Origin: Takakia lepidozioides
Taxonomy: Eukaryota; Streptophyta; Takakiopsida; Takakiales; Takakiaceae
Assembly (NCBI GenBank): GCA_030704615.1
Contig: CM060733.1
Coordinates: 28,398,001 to 28,458,000 of the forward strand
Direction: 5' to 3'
Length of the DNA stretch: 60,000 bases
The position numbers and the translations under genes are program-made. The notes below the pieces were generated by a model, which was not told the origin of the DNA, ran no database searches, and saw nothing but the letters and a program-made list of their open reading frames with translations. Positions 1-11,861 of the stretch are shown piece after piece. Position 1 is the stretch's first letter, and every line of letters starts with the position of its first letter.

Positions 1-71
1 CCGACTACGGTAGATAGACTTGATATTACAGTCTTAAAATTTGCAAAGCGAACATAGTTACCATCATATTG

Positions 72-705
72 GGAAGATAATAGGAATAATGTAAGAACTT
101 AATGCACACGTGCAACCTCTGACAGGATGGTATGCCAGTTTCCGGCATGTCAATTCTTCCCCGCCTTCTCTTGAGAATGACATGGAACTGAAGGAGTGTA
201 AACTCCACTTGGGGTTACATTGGATTACACGACGAGGTGTATAACTCCACTTGGGGTTACATTGGGTTACACAACAAGGTGTGTAACTCCACTTGGGGTT
301 ACACAAAATGGAGTGTAACTCCACTCGGTGTAACTCACACTTGGTCTCGAAATTTGACCAAGTCCAAATTTGGTTAAGTATAAAATGGACTAACCAGAGT
401 TACATGAAGAGCCAGGGTTACAAAAGGTTACACCAACCGGGGTCACACTACAAGAGTGTCCCATCAAGAATCAAACCTCGATCCTCACCGCTTGCATTGC
501 TATCACCTTACCCTCACGCTACCCACCACAATTTGCAACCTACTTGGATTCTTAAGTTTTTATAATAGTGAAACCAAGGTAAGAGGGGGTGGGGCGGATT
601 TGACAGGGGCCCCGCCGGAGGAGCCCAGGCTGCCGGAATCCGCGGCGAAAGTACCGTCAGATCACACGCGTCCATTAAGTTCTTACTTTATTCCTATTGT
701 CTTCC
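72..705 (+). mobile_element. Non-autonomous TIR DNA transposon, copy 1
   Basis: The left end begins GGAAGATAATAGGAATAA and the right end carries the inverted form (TTCCTATTGTCTTCC), giving terminal inverted repeats of about 40 bp that reach a CACGTG/CACGCG-like edge. The interior holds GGGTTACAC repeats (about 190-340), then an antisense tRNA-like block (about 468-545) and a GC-rich subterminal block. There is no coding capacity. The same structure recurs at 14061-14830 and, inverted, at 44084-44720. I could not define a clean target-site duplication. Superfamily unassigned; MULE- or hAT-like MITEs are possible. Confidence 0.8.
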
Positions 706-925
706 ATTATATTGTCGGGGACTGTTTATTATATTTAGTTCCCTTCAAGTTTATCCCTACAATTCTATTATATTCAGTTCCTTCAGATTTATCCTTCAAT
801 TCTATTATATTCGTTTCTCTCATTTTTATCATAATGATCGACTTCCATTATATTCATTTCCTTTCAGTTTTATCACTTTAAATTCCATTATATTCAGTTC
901 TCTTTAGACTCTTTATCCTCTAGTT
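706..925. repeat. AT-rich minisatellite
   Basis: Four to five degenerate units of about 45-60 bp share a core close to TTCCATTATATTCAGTTCC. It abuts the right end of TIR copy 1. No coding signal. Confidence 0.6.
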
Positions 926-1145
926 CCACATTCAATTTATCTTTTCGCATTTGTTCCTTGCATTCAATTCATATCAGGACAGCCATCACTAGCATTAGGG
1001 TGGAGCCAGTACTCGACTAGCTACTTGTTAATTTCAAGAGCAACATGGCTTCCATCCCCTTTCATTTAAAAATAAAATAAAATAAAAATAAAAATATATT
1101 CCTAAGAGGAGTTACATAAGACGCAGACCCAAGCCTACATTAGCC

Positions 1146-1382
1146 ACCCATGAAGAATCAAACCTGGTACCTTGCCACCTACACACCTTACGAGTTCACA
1201 ATCTGCAACATTATGAAGAAGTATTTAATAGCGATCCGTGGTAAAAGGGTAAGAGGGGGTGGAGAGGATTTGGAATGCGGGACCTGCCGAAACTGCTAAT
1301 GCTACATGAATCCGGCAAAATGACCATTGGATCGCAAGCAAGCCGAGTGCATTAAGTTCTTACATTATTCCTATTGTTTTCC
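1146..1382 (+). mobile_element. Truncated TIR element (right half only)
   Basis: The sequence ends with CATTAAGTTCTTACATTATT followed by CCTATTGTTTTCC, the right terminus of the TIR family. It contains the antisense tRNA-like block (near 1147-1215) and the GC-rich subterminal block. The left half is missing. The region 1383-1720 downstream shows nothing I can identify. Confidence 0.65.
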
Positions 1383-1729
1383 ATAAATAATTGATTTCCA
1401 ACCTCTAAGGCGTTTTACATACGATACCATTGGAAAAGATGGAAAAAAATAACCTCTTGAAGCCATGAAGCGAAGGGGCCACTACCTACCCGGACTCTCC
1501 GGACTCTCCACACACTAAAAAGGTCCAAGGTGGAAGAACAGCCACAAGTAAAAGTAAGGAACGAGCAAAGAGTGTTGCTTCGAACATCCCCACCCTACAG
1601 TGAACCCAACACGCCAACGGAACTTTCAGGGTATGTGGGCGGGAAAACGTCCACACCCTTGCACTGAACCCTATATCCCACAAAAATTCGGGCACTGAAT
1701 ATCTCTCCGTGCCCCCTGTGAAGCCTTAA

Positions 1730-3899
1730 AACAAGCCTGAAGCATATACTCATTGTCTCTCAAGAAACAAGAAGCAATGCAACATTTGGGACCAACGAAA
1801 ATAAGGTATTCGTGTCACGCTTTACCTTTCATTGCATTCTGAAATGTGAGTGCCATGCAATTGTTGCCAATATTATAACACTCACCTTTATTCATTTTGT
1901 ACCATTGCGACATTGCAGTTCCCAATGTATACCATGATGGTGTTCGACGAATGGCTCAACGGCATACCTGTTGCTTATATTATATCAGCGAGAAACAAAA
2001 CGACTGACCTGAGCCCCTGGATGAAACGTCTTCGCGACCGACTTCTTCAGAGCAAACCAGATTGGAGGCCAAATGCTTTTATTGTCGACGATGCAGACGC
2101 ATAAATCAATGCTATCAGGTACATGGCTAGAAGTTACAATGTTCTGAGTCACACAATAATTTACACTACAAGTTGCATGCATGAGGGGTTTCATGGATCG
2201 GGCTACACTGCTGCTAGTTACACTGAGAATCACAGTAAGAGTTAAACTGCCAGTTACACGAGGGGGTGCATTGCTGCCTGTAACACTTGGAGTTACACTG
2301 TCAGTTGCTTGAGGGGTTACATGGATTGGGTTGCAGTGCTGTCTGTTACACTGAGGGTTACACTATCAGTTAGACAGATGGTTATACTGCCTTGAGTTGG
2401 ACGGAGGGTTACACTGCTGTGAGTTAGACCGAGGGTTACATTGCTATGAGGTAGACAGAGGGTTACACTGCGAGTTACATTGGGAGTTACACGGCGTGTC
2501 ATCCGCAGTCCTGCATGGATTAGGTTGCACTGCTATAGCCTGTGAGTTACACTGGGAGCATCGCAGAGGGTTGTATGGGTTGGGTCGCTCTGAGAGTTAC
2601 ACGGTGTAACATGGATTGCGTTACAGCACTGCGAGAGGTTATATGTGTTGGGTTACACTGATAGTTACATGACCAGATGCACGAGGGGTTACATGAGTCA
2701 CACTACTAAGAGTGACACTTTGAAGAGTTACACTGCGAAGAGTTACACTTCTAGGAGTTACACTGACAAGAGTTACATTGATGGATTGGGTGGCATTTGA
2801 TGTGTGTGCGTGCAGGGAATCGTTTGGGGACGTAGCGATATTTCTATGCCTTTGGCATGTTCGCGCGCGCTTGGCTGAAACATTCGTGGCGTAAGATGCC
2901 CGATCCATACACTCGCAATGCTGTTTTGAAACAGCTTGGCGACGTAATGTACGGCATTAACGCCTGTGTGGGAGTCACCCCAGAAGAGTGGGCGCTGGAG
3001 CGACTGGAAGATTTGAATTATTTCTATCCGCTTGCGCGTGACTTCCTACATTACATCAGAATGGAATGGGTCCCAAAACTGAGCATGTGGATCACGGGGG
3101 CTCGTTATATTCCCCACGCAAGTCAGGATACTAATGCCGCAATTGAATCTTGGCACGGAAATTTGAAGGCTCGTTTACGCTCGGGAAAGCAAAGGCTTGA
3201 TGGCAGGAGAATCGATTGGCTGATCAGCGAACTCGTGGGTCCTGTTCTAACCCACTATTGGTATAGAGATAACTTGAAATCGAAAGGCTTCAAAAGGAAT
3301 GTACGACAGGAGGAATTTATCAGTAATGTTGTTTGGACTGCAAGGGAGATCCCTGATGTCAATGTTCATTTGCCCACTGTTCCTGGTCATCCGGCGATTG
3401 TGGATAGTGTTCAAACGGCCGGTCGAAGCTACACAATCTATGCACCTGCGACCACCTGGGCTTGTTGCGATTGTCCATGGGCTTTGAAGGGTAACTTGTG
3501 CAAACATCAAATCCGCGTTCTTCAATTGATGAAGCCAAATCTGAAGGAAGGGCTTATTGTGAAGCTCTGTGGCACAAAGCTCGGGACCATTCATGGAGGT
3601 CTTCACATATTGATGAAATCGGAACTTCAGATATTGATGCAGAGGAGGAAGTTGTGAATCTAGCAGAGCCTACGGAGTGCTCAGCATCATCCCAGCGTGG
3701 TCGGCAGGAGCCATCGGATGTTTCATCAATTGAATCTGAGATGAAGTCCCTGTCGCTTCTTGGCAATGAGAGTGAAACAATGCGCAAACATCTGCTTGCC
3801 GAGCTTCGTTGTGTTCGTGGGAGGCTGTCCACTTTTACAAGTCAGAATCGACAAAGGTCTGTTGCACCCTCTTCAGGCAGTTCCATTCATAAAAAATGA
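1730..3899 (+). pseudogene. SWIM-type MULE transposase-like pseudogene
   Basis: Exons read about 1730-1805, 1919-2118 and 2816-3657/3899, with GT-AG borders and matching phases. The first two join ...TFGTNENK to FPMYTMMVFDEW, typical of the MULE transposase domain ('FDEWLNGIPVAYII'). The third contains 'FLCLWHVR', a PHASQDTNAAIESWHG segment and the SWIM zinc finger C-x-C-x(n)-C-x-H (CDCPWALKGNLCKH). Lesions: an in-frame TAA at 2102-2104 just before the donor, a one-base shift in the CG run near 2855-2865, and another shift near 3600, after which a Ser/Glu-rich tail continues to 3899. Such proteins bind DNA and catalyse Mutator-type transposition, or are domesticated regulators. This copy is probably inactive. 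Intron 2 (2119-2815) consists mostly of GGGTTACA repeats. Confidence 0.8.
2160..2780 (+). repeat. GGGTTACA-type array inside the SWIM gene intron
   Basis: Dozens of degenerate GGGTTACAC / GAGTTACACTG units fill the second intron of the SWIM-type pseudogene. The orientation is GGGTTACA on the plus strand. Short ORFs through it are repeat translations. Confidence 0.85.
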
Positions 3900-3959
3900 T
3901 GATGGAAACAACATGTCCCTTGCCAGGAAAGTAGATTTTGAGACCGGGTTCCGTAGTAA

Positions 3960-5345
3960 GTGACATTGAGTCCATTGGCAATGACACTTATTTTGTGATC
4001 ACCAGGTTTAATATGAAGTACATGTCTGTTCATGGGTTGTTATTCACTTTGCCATTCCATCCACATTCAAGACCTATGTAACCCACTCAATGGGACACCC
4101 ATGGGCCGGGGTGACACACCGCAGGGTTACACGTCTGGGTTTTCATAACGTAACATAGCTCTACTTAGTGTAACTCGCATCTGTGGTACTCCACACAGTG
4201 TAACACAGATGAGTGTGAACCTCTTCAGTGTAACTCATTGTGGTGTAACTCCAAGTGTAACTGCAATGTAACTATCAACAGTGTAACCCAGTATGTAACC
4301 CCATAGAATATTGCTGTCAGTGGTGTAACTCTGAGAATTTAAAGTCGATGACTACAATGTGACTACAGGTCTGGGTTAGTCTGCCGGGTTACATGACCCT
4401 TCAATACAGAGTGGGAAGATGAAGTCGAGCACCTTTAGTCACCAACACTAGCCCCTATATGTGTAACCCCTCTATGTAACCCAATTTGTGTGTACCCATG
4501 TAACCCAATTTGTGTAACCCATGGACGTGTAATCCATGAGATAGATAATCATTCCGTTCAACCTATGTTATGGACCAGTGTAGCCCTCCGGAGTGTAACT
4601 TGTTGTTGTGTAACCCCAAGAAGTATGTATCCCGACCACATGTAACCCCCACTGATGTCACCCCATTGCATGTAACCCATTGTACAAATTGGGGTGCACG
4701 CTATAAACCCCGATGCTACATCACCCCATCCTATGTATCCCCACGACACATAGCCCTTGTATAGGCAACCCTGCCCACTTTCACTGTGCACAGTGTAACT
4801 TAGAACTGTGTAACCCTCTTGAGTGAGTGTAACCCAGAGTGTTGTAACTCCAAGAAGTATGTAGTCCGACCAGATGTTACCCCACACTATTGTGACCCCA
4901 TCGTATTTAACCCATTGTACATAGCCCTCATGTATGTAACCCCATGTAGTATAAATCTGAGAACTTCAGTGCACAAACACTTCAGTGCGAAAAAAAAAAA
5001 ATAAAAAAAAAAAATACAAATGCTTATAGTCAAGGTGGGGTTACATGCCACGAAACTATACTGTTTCAGCAACGTGACCCTGACATAGCCAGGAAGGCCC
5101 AACCATGTAACCCTGAGAGGCCCATTGCATGTAACCCCACGTTGTGAGACCCGGCACGGTGTAACCCATCACTTATGTGTGAACCCACAGAGTGTAAGCC
5201 CATTGCCCCAGGGCCCAAAGGTGTACCCAAGTACTTGTCTATGACTCCACTTCATGTAACCTTATAAGGTGTAACCCCATGTAAGCCCATTGCATGAAAC
5301 CCAAACTGTGAAGTGTACGAACAAACCACATAGAAGCAAAAATGC
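3960..5345 (-). repeat. TGTAACCC array between convergent genes
   Basis: Irregularly spaced TGTAACCC / TGTAACTC units run from about 4076 to 5310, the opposite strand sense to the arrays at 190-340 and 2160-2780. Longer units recur with partners such as GTATGT...CCCGACCA near 4620 and 4857. An A-rich tract lies at 4989-5016. It separates the 3' ends of the SWIM-type gene (+) and the protease gene (-). No gene seen. Confidence 0.8.
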
Positions 5346-6799
5346 ATCAAGAGACGCTATTTATTTTTTTGGCCATCTGACCAAGTCTTTGTCCATCTCG
5401 TCACACAGCCAACTAATCATATGAGTACGGGAAGCTATCATGGTTGACTCGTTGAACCAACTTGCAGTAAACGCCCGCCTATGACGGTTCGATCTTCTGT
5501 GGTTTTCACATTGAACTTCCACTCCAAGTAAAATTGCACAAAACAAAGTGCATAAGCCGCACTCCCAACAGCTCCGTTGCTGGGGGACACTGGCCTCAAA
5601 CCATTCCATCCTCCATGACGTAACTGAAGTCATCAGATCCAGGCATGAAATCAAAGAACGCTATGGCAAAATTTTGCAAAATTCCTTCAATGAGTTTGGG
5701 TCGGGCAATGGTTTTATGGGAGTCCAAATGTACTATCCGACCTCGCGCTCTAAAAACAACAACACTCCAGTGATCACTGCAACACAAACAAACCGTTACG
5801 TCAGAATAGAAAAAAAATCTCCAATGAAACCCATTGTGGTGTAACCCTTTGTACTGTAACTCTAAACGGTGTACACAACTAGTCAGCAGTCACTAGTGCA
5901 ACTCAGTCTAGAATAGAGGAGTGTAACCCAACATGCTCAGTCAACGCTGAAATTACTTACTCGAAGACAATAGGGATGACAACCACGTCCACAAGATCTC
6001 GATTCTTTGTGAACACCATCCCTCGGCATCCTGAGTGTACCATTCTTGCACCAACCCGAATAGCGTCTGCAGATCGTTACCATTGGTACGCATGACATGC
6101 CATTGAAAAGGAGCACAGATGACAAACTCAGGTGCGATAGCCTTAACAATTTGGCCTCCAGAAGTTTGTTGTAACCCGAGAGCAATGCATCTGTGACAGT
6201 TGCTCTTATTTTATACATCGGCTCAAAATCTGTCTCTTCCAAGTAAAACTGTAACGGGCTAGAAGCCAGGAAGGCATCGCCATAATAAAACTTCACTTCG
6301 GGCGCCCCAGGAGGGTCCGACACCATTCTGAACTTTTCAAGTACCGTTGTTTTAGTCTGCACAACAAACCGCACATTACGAACATTACGATGCATCATAC
6401 AAGAGTTATAATCAATATTCAAAATCAAAGAGGATCAAAGTACAATGAGGTACCTCGAACGCTCCCGCAAGTGCTTGGCAAGGACCTCTTGCTGCTGGAC
6501 AACGTCAACCTCCGAGACCCCTGCACTTTTGCCTTTCGATTTGGTTCGCTGTTTTTTGGGTGCGACAAGAACATGTACTTCTTTGTCAGCGCTAGGGGGT
6601 TCAGCCAACCGCTTTCTTTGAGCAGGCGGCCGTTTTGACCTCCTGGGATTCTTGCAACCTTGACAATGCCGCCGGTAGGGGGAATTTCTGAGCCAGAGGT
6701 GCCTTGTTCTGAGTTTGCTGCAAGTGCTGAAGACTGACTGCACTCCCTCGTCTGAGACGTGCTGGGGAGGTGATGACCAAGGGCAGAAGTCACAGCTCA

Positions 6800-7720
6800 C
6801 CTCCTCGGTGCTACCCCTGTCAGTGTCACCCTTCTCTTCAGCTTCCTGCTCAGTGTCACTCTTCTCAGTGTCACCCTTCTCTTCGGCTACCTCCTTAGTG
6901 TCACGCATCTCAGTGTCACCCTTCTCTCTGGCTATCTTCTCAGTGTTTCTGGTCTCAGTGTCACCTTTCTCTTTGGCCGCATTATCAGTGTCACTCTTCG
7001 CAGTGTCACCCTTCTCATCGGGTTCCTTCCCAGTGTCACTCTGCTGAGTAACAATCTTATGTGTGTCACCCTTGGCAGTGTCACTCTTCTCAGTGTCACG
7101 ATGCTCCGCAACATCCTTCTCTTCGTGACTCTCCACAGTGAAACGCTTCTCAGTGTGACCCTGCTCTGTGTCACCCTTCCAACTGACAACCTCCTCGGTG
7201 ACACCCTTCCCCGTGTCACCCATGTCGATGTCACTCTTCTTTGCATCAAGTGCCATCCTTGATTGTGTCGCCCTTCTCCGCACCCTCCAAGACCATGTTG
7301 ACTAGCGGAAGAGTGTCATCCGTCGCGACTAGTGGCCGTGGCAAAAGAGTGTCACCTTCCACGACTAGTGGTAGTGGAATGTCATCTATGGCAGTGTTAC
7401 ACTCACGGACATCTGCCATGTGGGTTGGCTGTGGGGTGTCACCCCTATCAGTGTAACCCATGTCAATGTCACTCTCAACAGAAGTTGCAGTGTTCACGGT
7501 CAATGGTGTGTCACCCACGACAATGTCCTTCACGGCACTGTCAGCCACACCGGTATCCGCAGTGTCACCCTGAGGTGCAGTGTAACCCTCCTTCCCTGTT
7601 GCTCCTCTCTGCGCAGTGTCACCCTCAGGTGCAATGTAACCCTCGGTTTCAGGGCATCCTCCCCTTGCAGTGTCACCCTGCGCATCAATGTGACCCACGA
7701 AGGCCGGGTCATTCTGAGAG
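6800..7720 (-). repeat. Coding minisatellite, GDT-rich
   Basis: Within exon 4 of the finger/protease gene, units of roughly 24 bp built on GTGTCACCCTTCTC (plus strand) translate on the minus strand to repeats around (E)KGDTE. Farther upstream in the gene (7440-7720) a looser form gives GDT and GYT. The GYT forms carry TGTAACCC, the noncoding satellite motif found in the neighbouring introns. The reading frame stays open across about 900 bp except one shift near 7260. Confidence 0.8.
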
Positions 7721-8288
7721 AGGTTGACCACATGATCCTGACAAATACTTACATTGCTGCATGGAGGTTTCAACCCAGCATCTCCAGATTCAAAGTCATA
7801 CACAGACTCTGGGTCAAGCGGGTCCCCAATTCTTCGATTAAGACCTCCAAAAGAAATGACTGGGGCTAAGGACAAAGAGGTTCGCACTTGGGTGTTCCAC
7901 CTTGATGTATCATCTTCAGTATCAGTATCAGAATTCACGGGCAAATCCCGCGTCAAGTCTGCTAGGTTCACCCCTAAATGCAGCTGGGTTGAGTACAATT
8001 TACCAACCTGCGACAAAGATACAACGGCAGATTGACTTGGAATGATGTCCTCGTCATGTACATCGTCGCTCTGCGGGGCGGAAATTGGCCCATCGCTCGT
8101 CTGCGCGCCCCCTGCGCCCTCTGTATCACATTGTGGAGGGGCCCCATACACAACTTCGTGAAGCTCACGTTGAGCCTCAAAAGGTTTTTGAACACATTGG
8201 CGACTTGATTGGTCATGAGCTCGGACTCATCTGCATCGGGGAAAAGACAAAGGTTTTTAGTCGTGGAACGAGGTTTTTGAAAGTGCAA

Positions 8289-8600
8289 GGGTTACACTGA
8301 CTAGGACAAGACAGTGGTTTGATGTGGGTTACACCACCCTGTTAGAGACAGTAGTTTGCAATGGGTTACACTACTGAGATTACACAACGAGAGGGTAACA
8401 AATCTAGGGTAGCACAGCGAGGGGTACCATTAGGGGTACACTGATTACATGGTTACATACTCCGAGGGTTACACTGATTACAGGGTTACACACAGCGAGG
8501 GTTACACTGAGTACAAGGTTCCACATAGCGAGGGTTACACTGATTACAGGATTACACACAAAGGGATTACACGACGAGAGGGGTGACAGTGGATGGAGTA
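8289..8600 (+). repeat. GGGTTACACTGATTACA array in intron
   Basis: This lies in the intron between the exons ending at 8609 and starting at 8230 of the minus-strand finger/protease gene. Units of about 30 bp pair GGGTTACAC with TGATTACA. Orientation is antisense to the host gene. Confidence 0.8.
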
Positions 8601-9499
8601 ACACTTACAGAGATACCAAGGCACTACAGACCCAAGGTCTCTCATATACTGGATGCCCAAACGCGCATTGAAGTCCATTTCTGTTGGTGATTCGCTGAAG
8701 AGGCCACAACACCAAAGCTGGATAAACGATTCTCTCTGTTGGATCGCAAAGTGATGGGCGGCGCGACGACGGCTTGCCTTGCAAAACTGTATAGCTCCGT
8801 TGATCTTAATTGACCGGTCACCCCACTCTTCTGTACTCAAACTCGATCTTAAGTCCTCGAGCTCAGAATCCAAGGTCGCAATTCCGTCACCAGGTTGTGC
8901 AAAGTACATCAGACTAAAGCCGTAATACTCATCGACTAGGTCCTTCACCTTTGAGGCCGTAAGAGCACTTTCCAGAAGTTCAGTCGTGAACCCCAACCTG
9001 GGATGCGTTTGGGAAACTGACCTGCCATGATTTCTTACATCGTTGTGGGCCAGAATTCTCAAAAGGAGTGGTGGCGGTCCAATGTGCGGTTTGGTGAGAT
9101 TCTCCATTTGACTGATCAATCCTTCGGCAAAACCACGAGTGAATTCCAACGGATTTGGAACAACCAAACCTTTGATTCCATCTCCAGTAATAGTGATGAC
9201 AAGAGGATTTGAAGTTCTGGCATCGTCAAGGTCGGTATTGCCAACAGCTAGTTCGTCCATCCTGTCATCATCATGTGAGGCTTGGCTCTCTCGATGGACT
9301 CGTGTAAGTCTCCCACCTTTTTTCTTTTTCTGCTTTGGCATGTCAGGATGCCCAATGCTCTCTAAATACTCCTTCACCCGATTCAATTCCTCTATCATTA
9401 ACGGACCATGATCCGGCTGGGCTGTAAACGCCTTGTGGGCAGCAACAACACTGTCTATATCATCGCTTCTAAGATGATGTCGAGCTCCCTGTGCAATAC

Positions 9500-9717
9500 A
9501 ACGTGAGGGGTTACACCAGAGAAAAGGGTTACAGCACGAGGGGTTACACATGAAAATGGGTTACAAAGAAGGTGGGCTACATGGAGTTACACAGAGGTGG
9601 TTTACACACCATAGGGATTTTTAAAAGGGGTCCTCTGTAGGTGGGTTACACTCTGGGTTACACGCCACAGGAGAGACAGGGGGGGTAACACAAAGGGTTA
9701 CACGGATAGACAACAAC
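9500..9717 (+). repeat. GGGTTACA array in intron
   Basis: Six to eight GGGTTACA units occupy the intron upstream of the exon 9488-8609 of the finger/protease gene. They are antisense to the gene. Confidence 0.75.
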
Positions 9718-10589
9718 CCGAAATTTGAAAAACAGAGAAATGGCAGGGAATCCAACTTGATTGTCCCTCGATAGAACCCAACTTGATTTTGCAGCTGTCG
9801 CATGGACTGTGCCCTCGCCTCGCGCAACAAATTCTTGGAATGCTGGCCAAAACCCCTTCTCATTGACATTCAAAAATGGGAAATGAGGAATAAGGCCATG
9901 TGATAGCAGAAGGATTGAGCCTGGAGTTCGCTTTCGCAAGATGAACCTTGAGCTCTGGGTTCCCCGGTTTCCAATGTTGATTTTCTTTGCAATAAGGACA
10001 GGTAGAGGCGGGCTCAATCGCCGCTTATCTCTCTCGTTAGAAACCTGCCGAATAGAAGGACCAGGGACAGAAACAATAGGAGCACCAGAAGATGTAACCT
10101 CTGTAGCAGAAATAGCCGAAGAAGATACAACAGCAGGCACTTAAATAGGATCTGCAATCTCACCCAAAGCCACCATATTTTGCAGAATCCATGCATGATA
10201 TGCATCAACAGAAGAAGCTGGAACATAATTCATCACATTTTCAACAGCCATGGCATGCTTGAGCTCCGCATCAAGAAACGGTTTTGTTCCTTTCGGTCTG
10301 GCCATACATGCGGCCGTTCCATCAACAATATGCCGATTCAATCCGCTCTTATCTACCTTTACTGCCCCACAATAAGGACATTCGAACTTAGGCCGGCCCT
10401 TTGCTCCCTCCACCTTGGCCTCTCTACATCTGGTGTGGTAGTATGCGATCATTGTAGCATGCTCATGCTCAGTGTACCAGAAGCGAACTCGTTCGCCATC
10501 CCTTTTCAAGTGATCAAATGGAATAGTAGCCTCTCCAGGGAACAGATAACAATCAGCCATGGCAAAAGAAAAAGCTGACAGAAGAGAAG

Positions 10590-10640
10590 AGAAGACCAAG
10601 ACCAAGACAAGACAAGACAAGACCAAGACCAAGACCAAGT
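10590..10640. repeat. AAGACC/AAGAC simple repeat in leader
   Basis: A run of AAGACCAAGACC and AAGACAAGAC lies just upstream of the chosen ATG of the finger/protease gene. On the minus strand it would encode Leu-Val-rich residues, which I take as leader rather than a signal peptide. Confidence 0.7.
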
Positions 10641-10859
10641 GAATTCCGAAGAACGCACAACAGGGAGTACGCACAGCAAGGAGTGCAAAAAGAATAGGAA
10701 AGGCTGCGAGAAGGGAAAAACTGAACAATGATCAAAGAACGGAGAACGAAGCTAGCTAGATGTCACCCGTAAGGCATGTCGGTTAAGCGAAAGACGGCTG
10801 TTCATTAAAATCTGGCGGCTTGCAATCAATTATATCCGCACTGAATCACACGTGTATGA

Positions 10860-11320
10860 GTTGCAATCCCAGTGTCACCCGGAATAGCGGAGTGTAACCC
10901 GTAACCCTACACTTGTGAGCGCGACAAACCGGCCGTTACCCGCATGCCAGGCACGTCGAGTGTAACCCTCCGTCAGGTACCCACATATGATGTAACCCTC
11001 GTCACAACCTCATGTACCCCTAGTCTATGCGACTCCCAAACACAACATCGATGTAACCCTGTCATATCAAACCATTAGTATACAACCTCCAGGTAAACAT
11101 GGTCAATGTAACGCCCCACCCATGTAACCCTAGCCTATGTGGCTCCGCGAGCGCAACATCCACGTAACCCATCAAACATGTCAACCCCATCTAAACCTCC
11201 ATTGCTAAACCGTCTACCAAGCCACCATGTATTGAGAAAGAAAACACCGTGTAACCCCCTGTGTGTAACCATAGCACACGTGACGCAGTCATATAAACCA
11301 TCAGACATGTAACCGGTTGA
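10860..11320 (-). repeat. TGTAACCC array, dispersed
   Basis: About fifteen TGTAACCC units are scattered between the finger gene start (-) and the finger relic (+). The stretch 10741-10860 has no recognisable feature. Confidence 0.75.
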
Positions 11321-11339
11321 CAGTGCTTGCAAAACACGC

Positions 11340-11535
11340 ATGATTCGATATATATTGCATCCATAATAGCGATGAGTAGGCTGCCCTGGCTGGTGTGTGA
11401 ACAAAAGATACACGAGAGGAGAGTGAATGGGCACCCCGTCAAATGAGCGGCTGCTTGCATGGCTAGACCGAAAGAAACAAAACCCTTTCCTAATGCGGAT
11501 CTCAGGAATACCATAGCCATCGGGGACGGTGACAA
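11340..11535 (+). pseudogene. Relic of the C2HC finger exon
   Basis: A plus-strand frame near 11370-11530 reads a degraded finger followed by AAACMARPKETKPF, which matches AACMARPKGTKPF in the gene starting at 10560, then a further similar stretch. One in-frame TGA lies at about 11436-11438 within the finger. The relic is head to head with the main copy, about 0.8 kb away. It has no start codon and is not expected to function. Confidence 0.7.
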
Positions 11536-11860
11536 AACAACAAGAATGACATTGAGAAAGAAAAAAGAATAGAGACAACCGTATCAATCGTAGAGAAAAC
11601 CGTAGTAATAGATTTGACGGATCGCTGCGCGGAAAGCGTCGTCTTGTATGTTGCTGGGAGGACGATACTGAACTGAATGAACTACAAATCTTTCGCATTG
11701 ATGTGTGAAGCCGATTGGGCGCCATGGGAATTGCAGAAAGCTGATGCCCCAAAGTAAAAAAACGAGCGAGCTAGGAATTTGAAAAACGGATGGAGAGAGC
11801 AAATTAGGGTTTCGGCCTCTATCTCAACCTCCATTCGGCCGTCGGATAGTTTACATGTGT
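11536..11860. other. No recognisable gene
   Basis: Unique-looking sequence between the finger relic and the large array. A short ORF on each strand is present but nothing matches a family I know. Confidence 0.5.
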
Positions 11861-11861
11861 A

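Larger units (their letters stand above)
5361..10560 (-). pseudogene. C2HC finger / unknown domain / Ulp1-like (C48) protease, broken
   Basis: Inferred exons (minus strand): 10560-9718, 9488-8609, 8230-6454, 6356-5961, 5776-5361; most borders are GT-AG with fitting phase, the 9718 end is tentative. Residues 1-140 carry a finger (C61, C64, H77, C85; core LNRHIVDG) after FWYT. Exons 1-3 share blocks with the 723-residue protein at 53245. Exon 4 is rich in Gly-Asp-Thr repeats. Exons 5-6 form a Ulp1 core: catalytic His in HWSVVV, Asp in HLDS, then Gln in VPQQRS and Cys in WECGLCTL. C48 enzymes cleave SUMO-like modifiers. Lesions: an in-frame TAA at 10141-10143 and single-base shifts near 8170, 7260, 6175, within 5965-6045 (exact site not located) and 5604. 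The start MADCYLF is chosen over an upstream Met because the leader is a low-complexity CTTGGT repeat. Function and present activity are unknown. Confidence 0.75.

Noticed and set aside
3624-3655. Tiny intron restoring frame at the end of the SWIM gene
   Set aside because: 32 nt is too short to be spliced; a frameshift is simpler.
10561-10728. N-terminal hydrophobic extension of the finger gene as a signal peptide
   Set aside because: The Leu-Val run comes from an AAGACC simple repeat, and the related gene at 59318 has a different leader.
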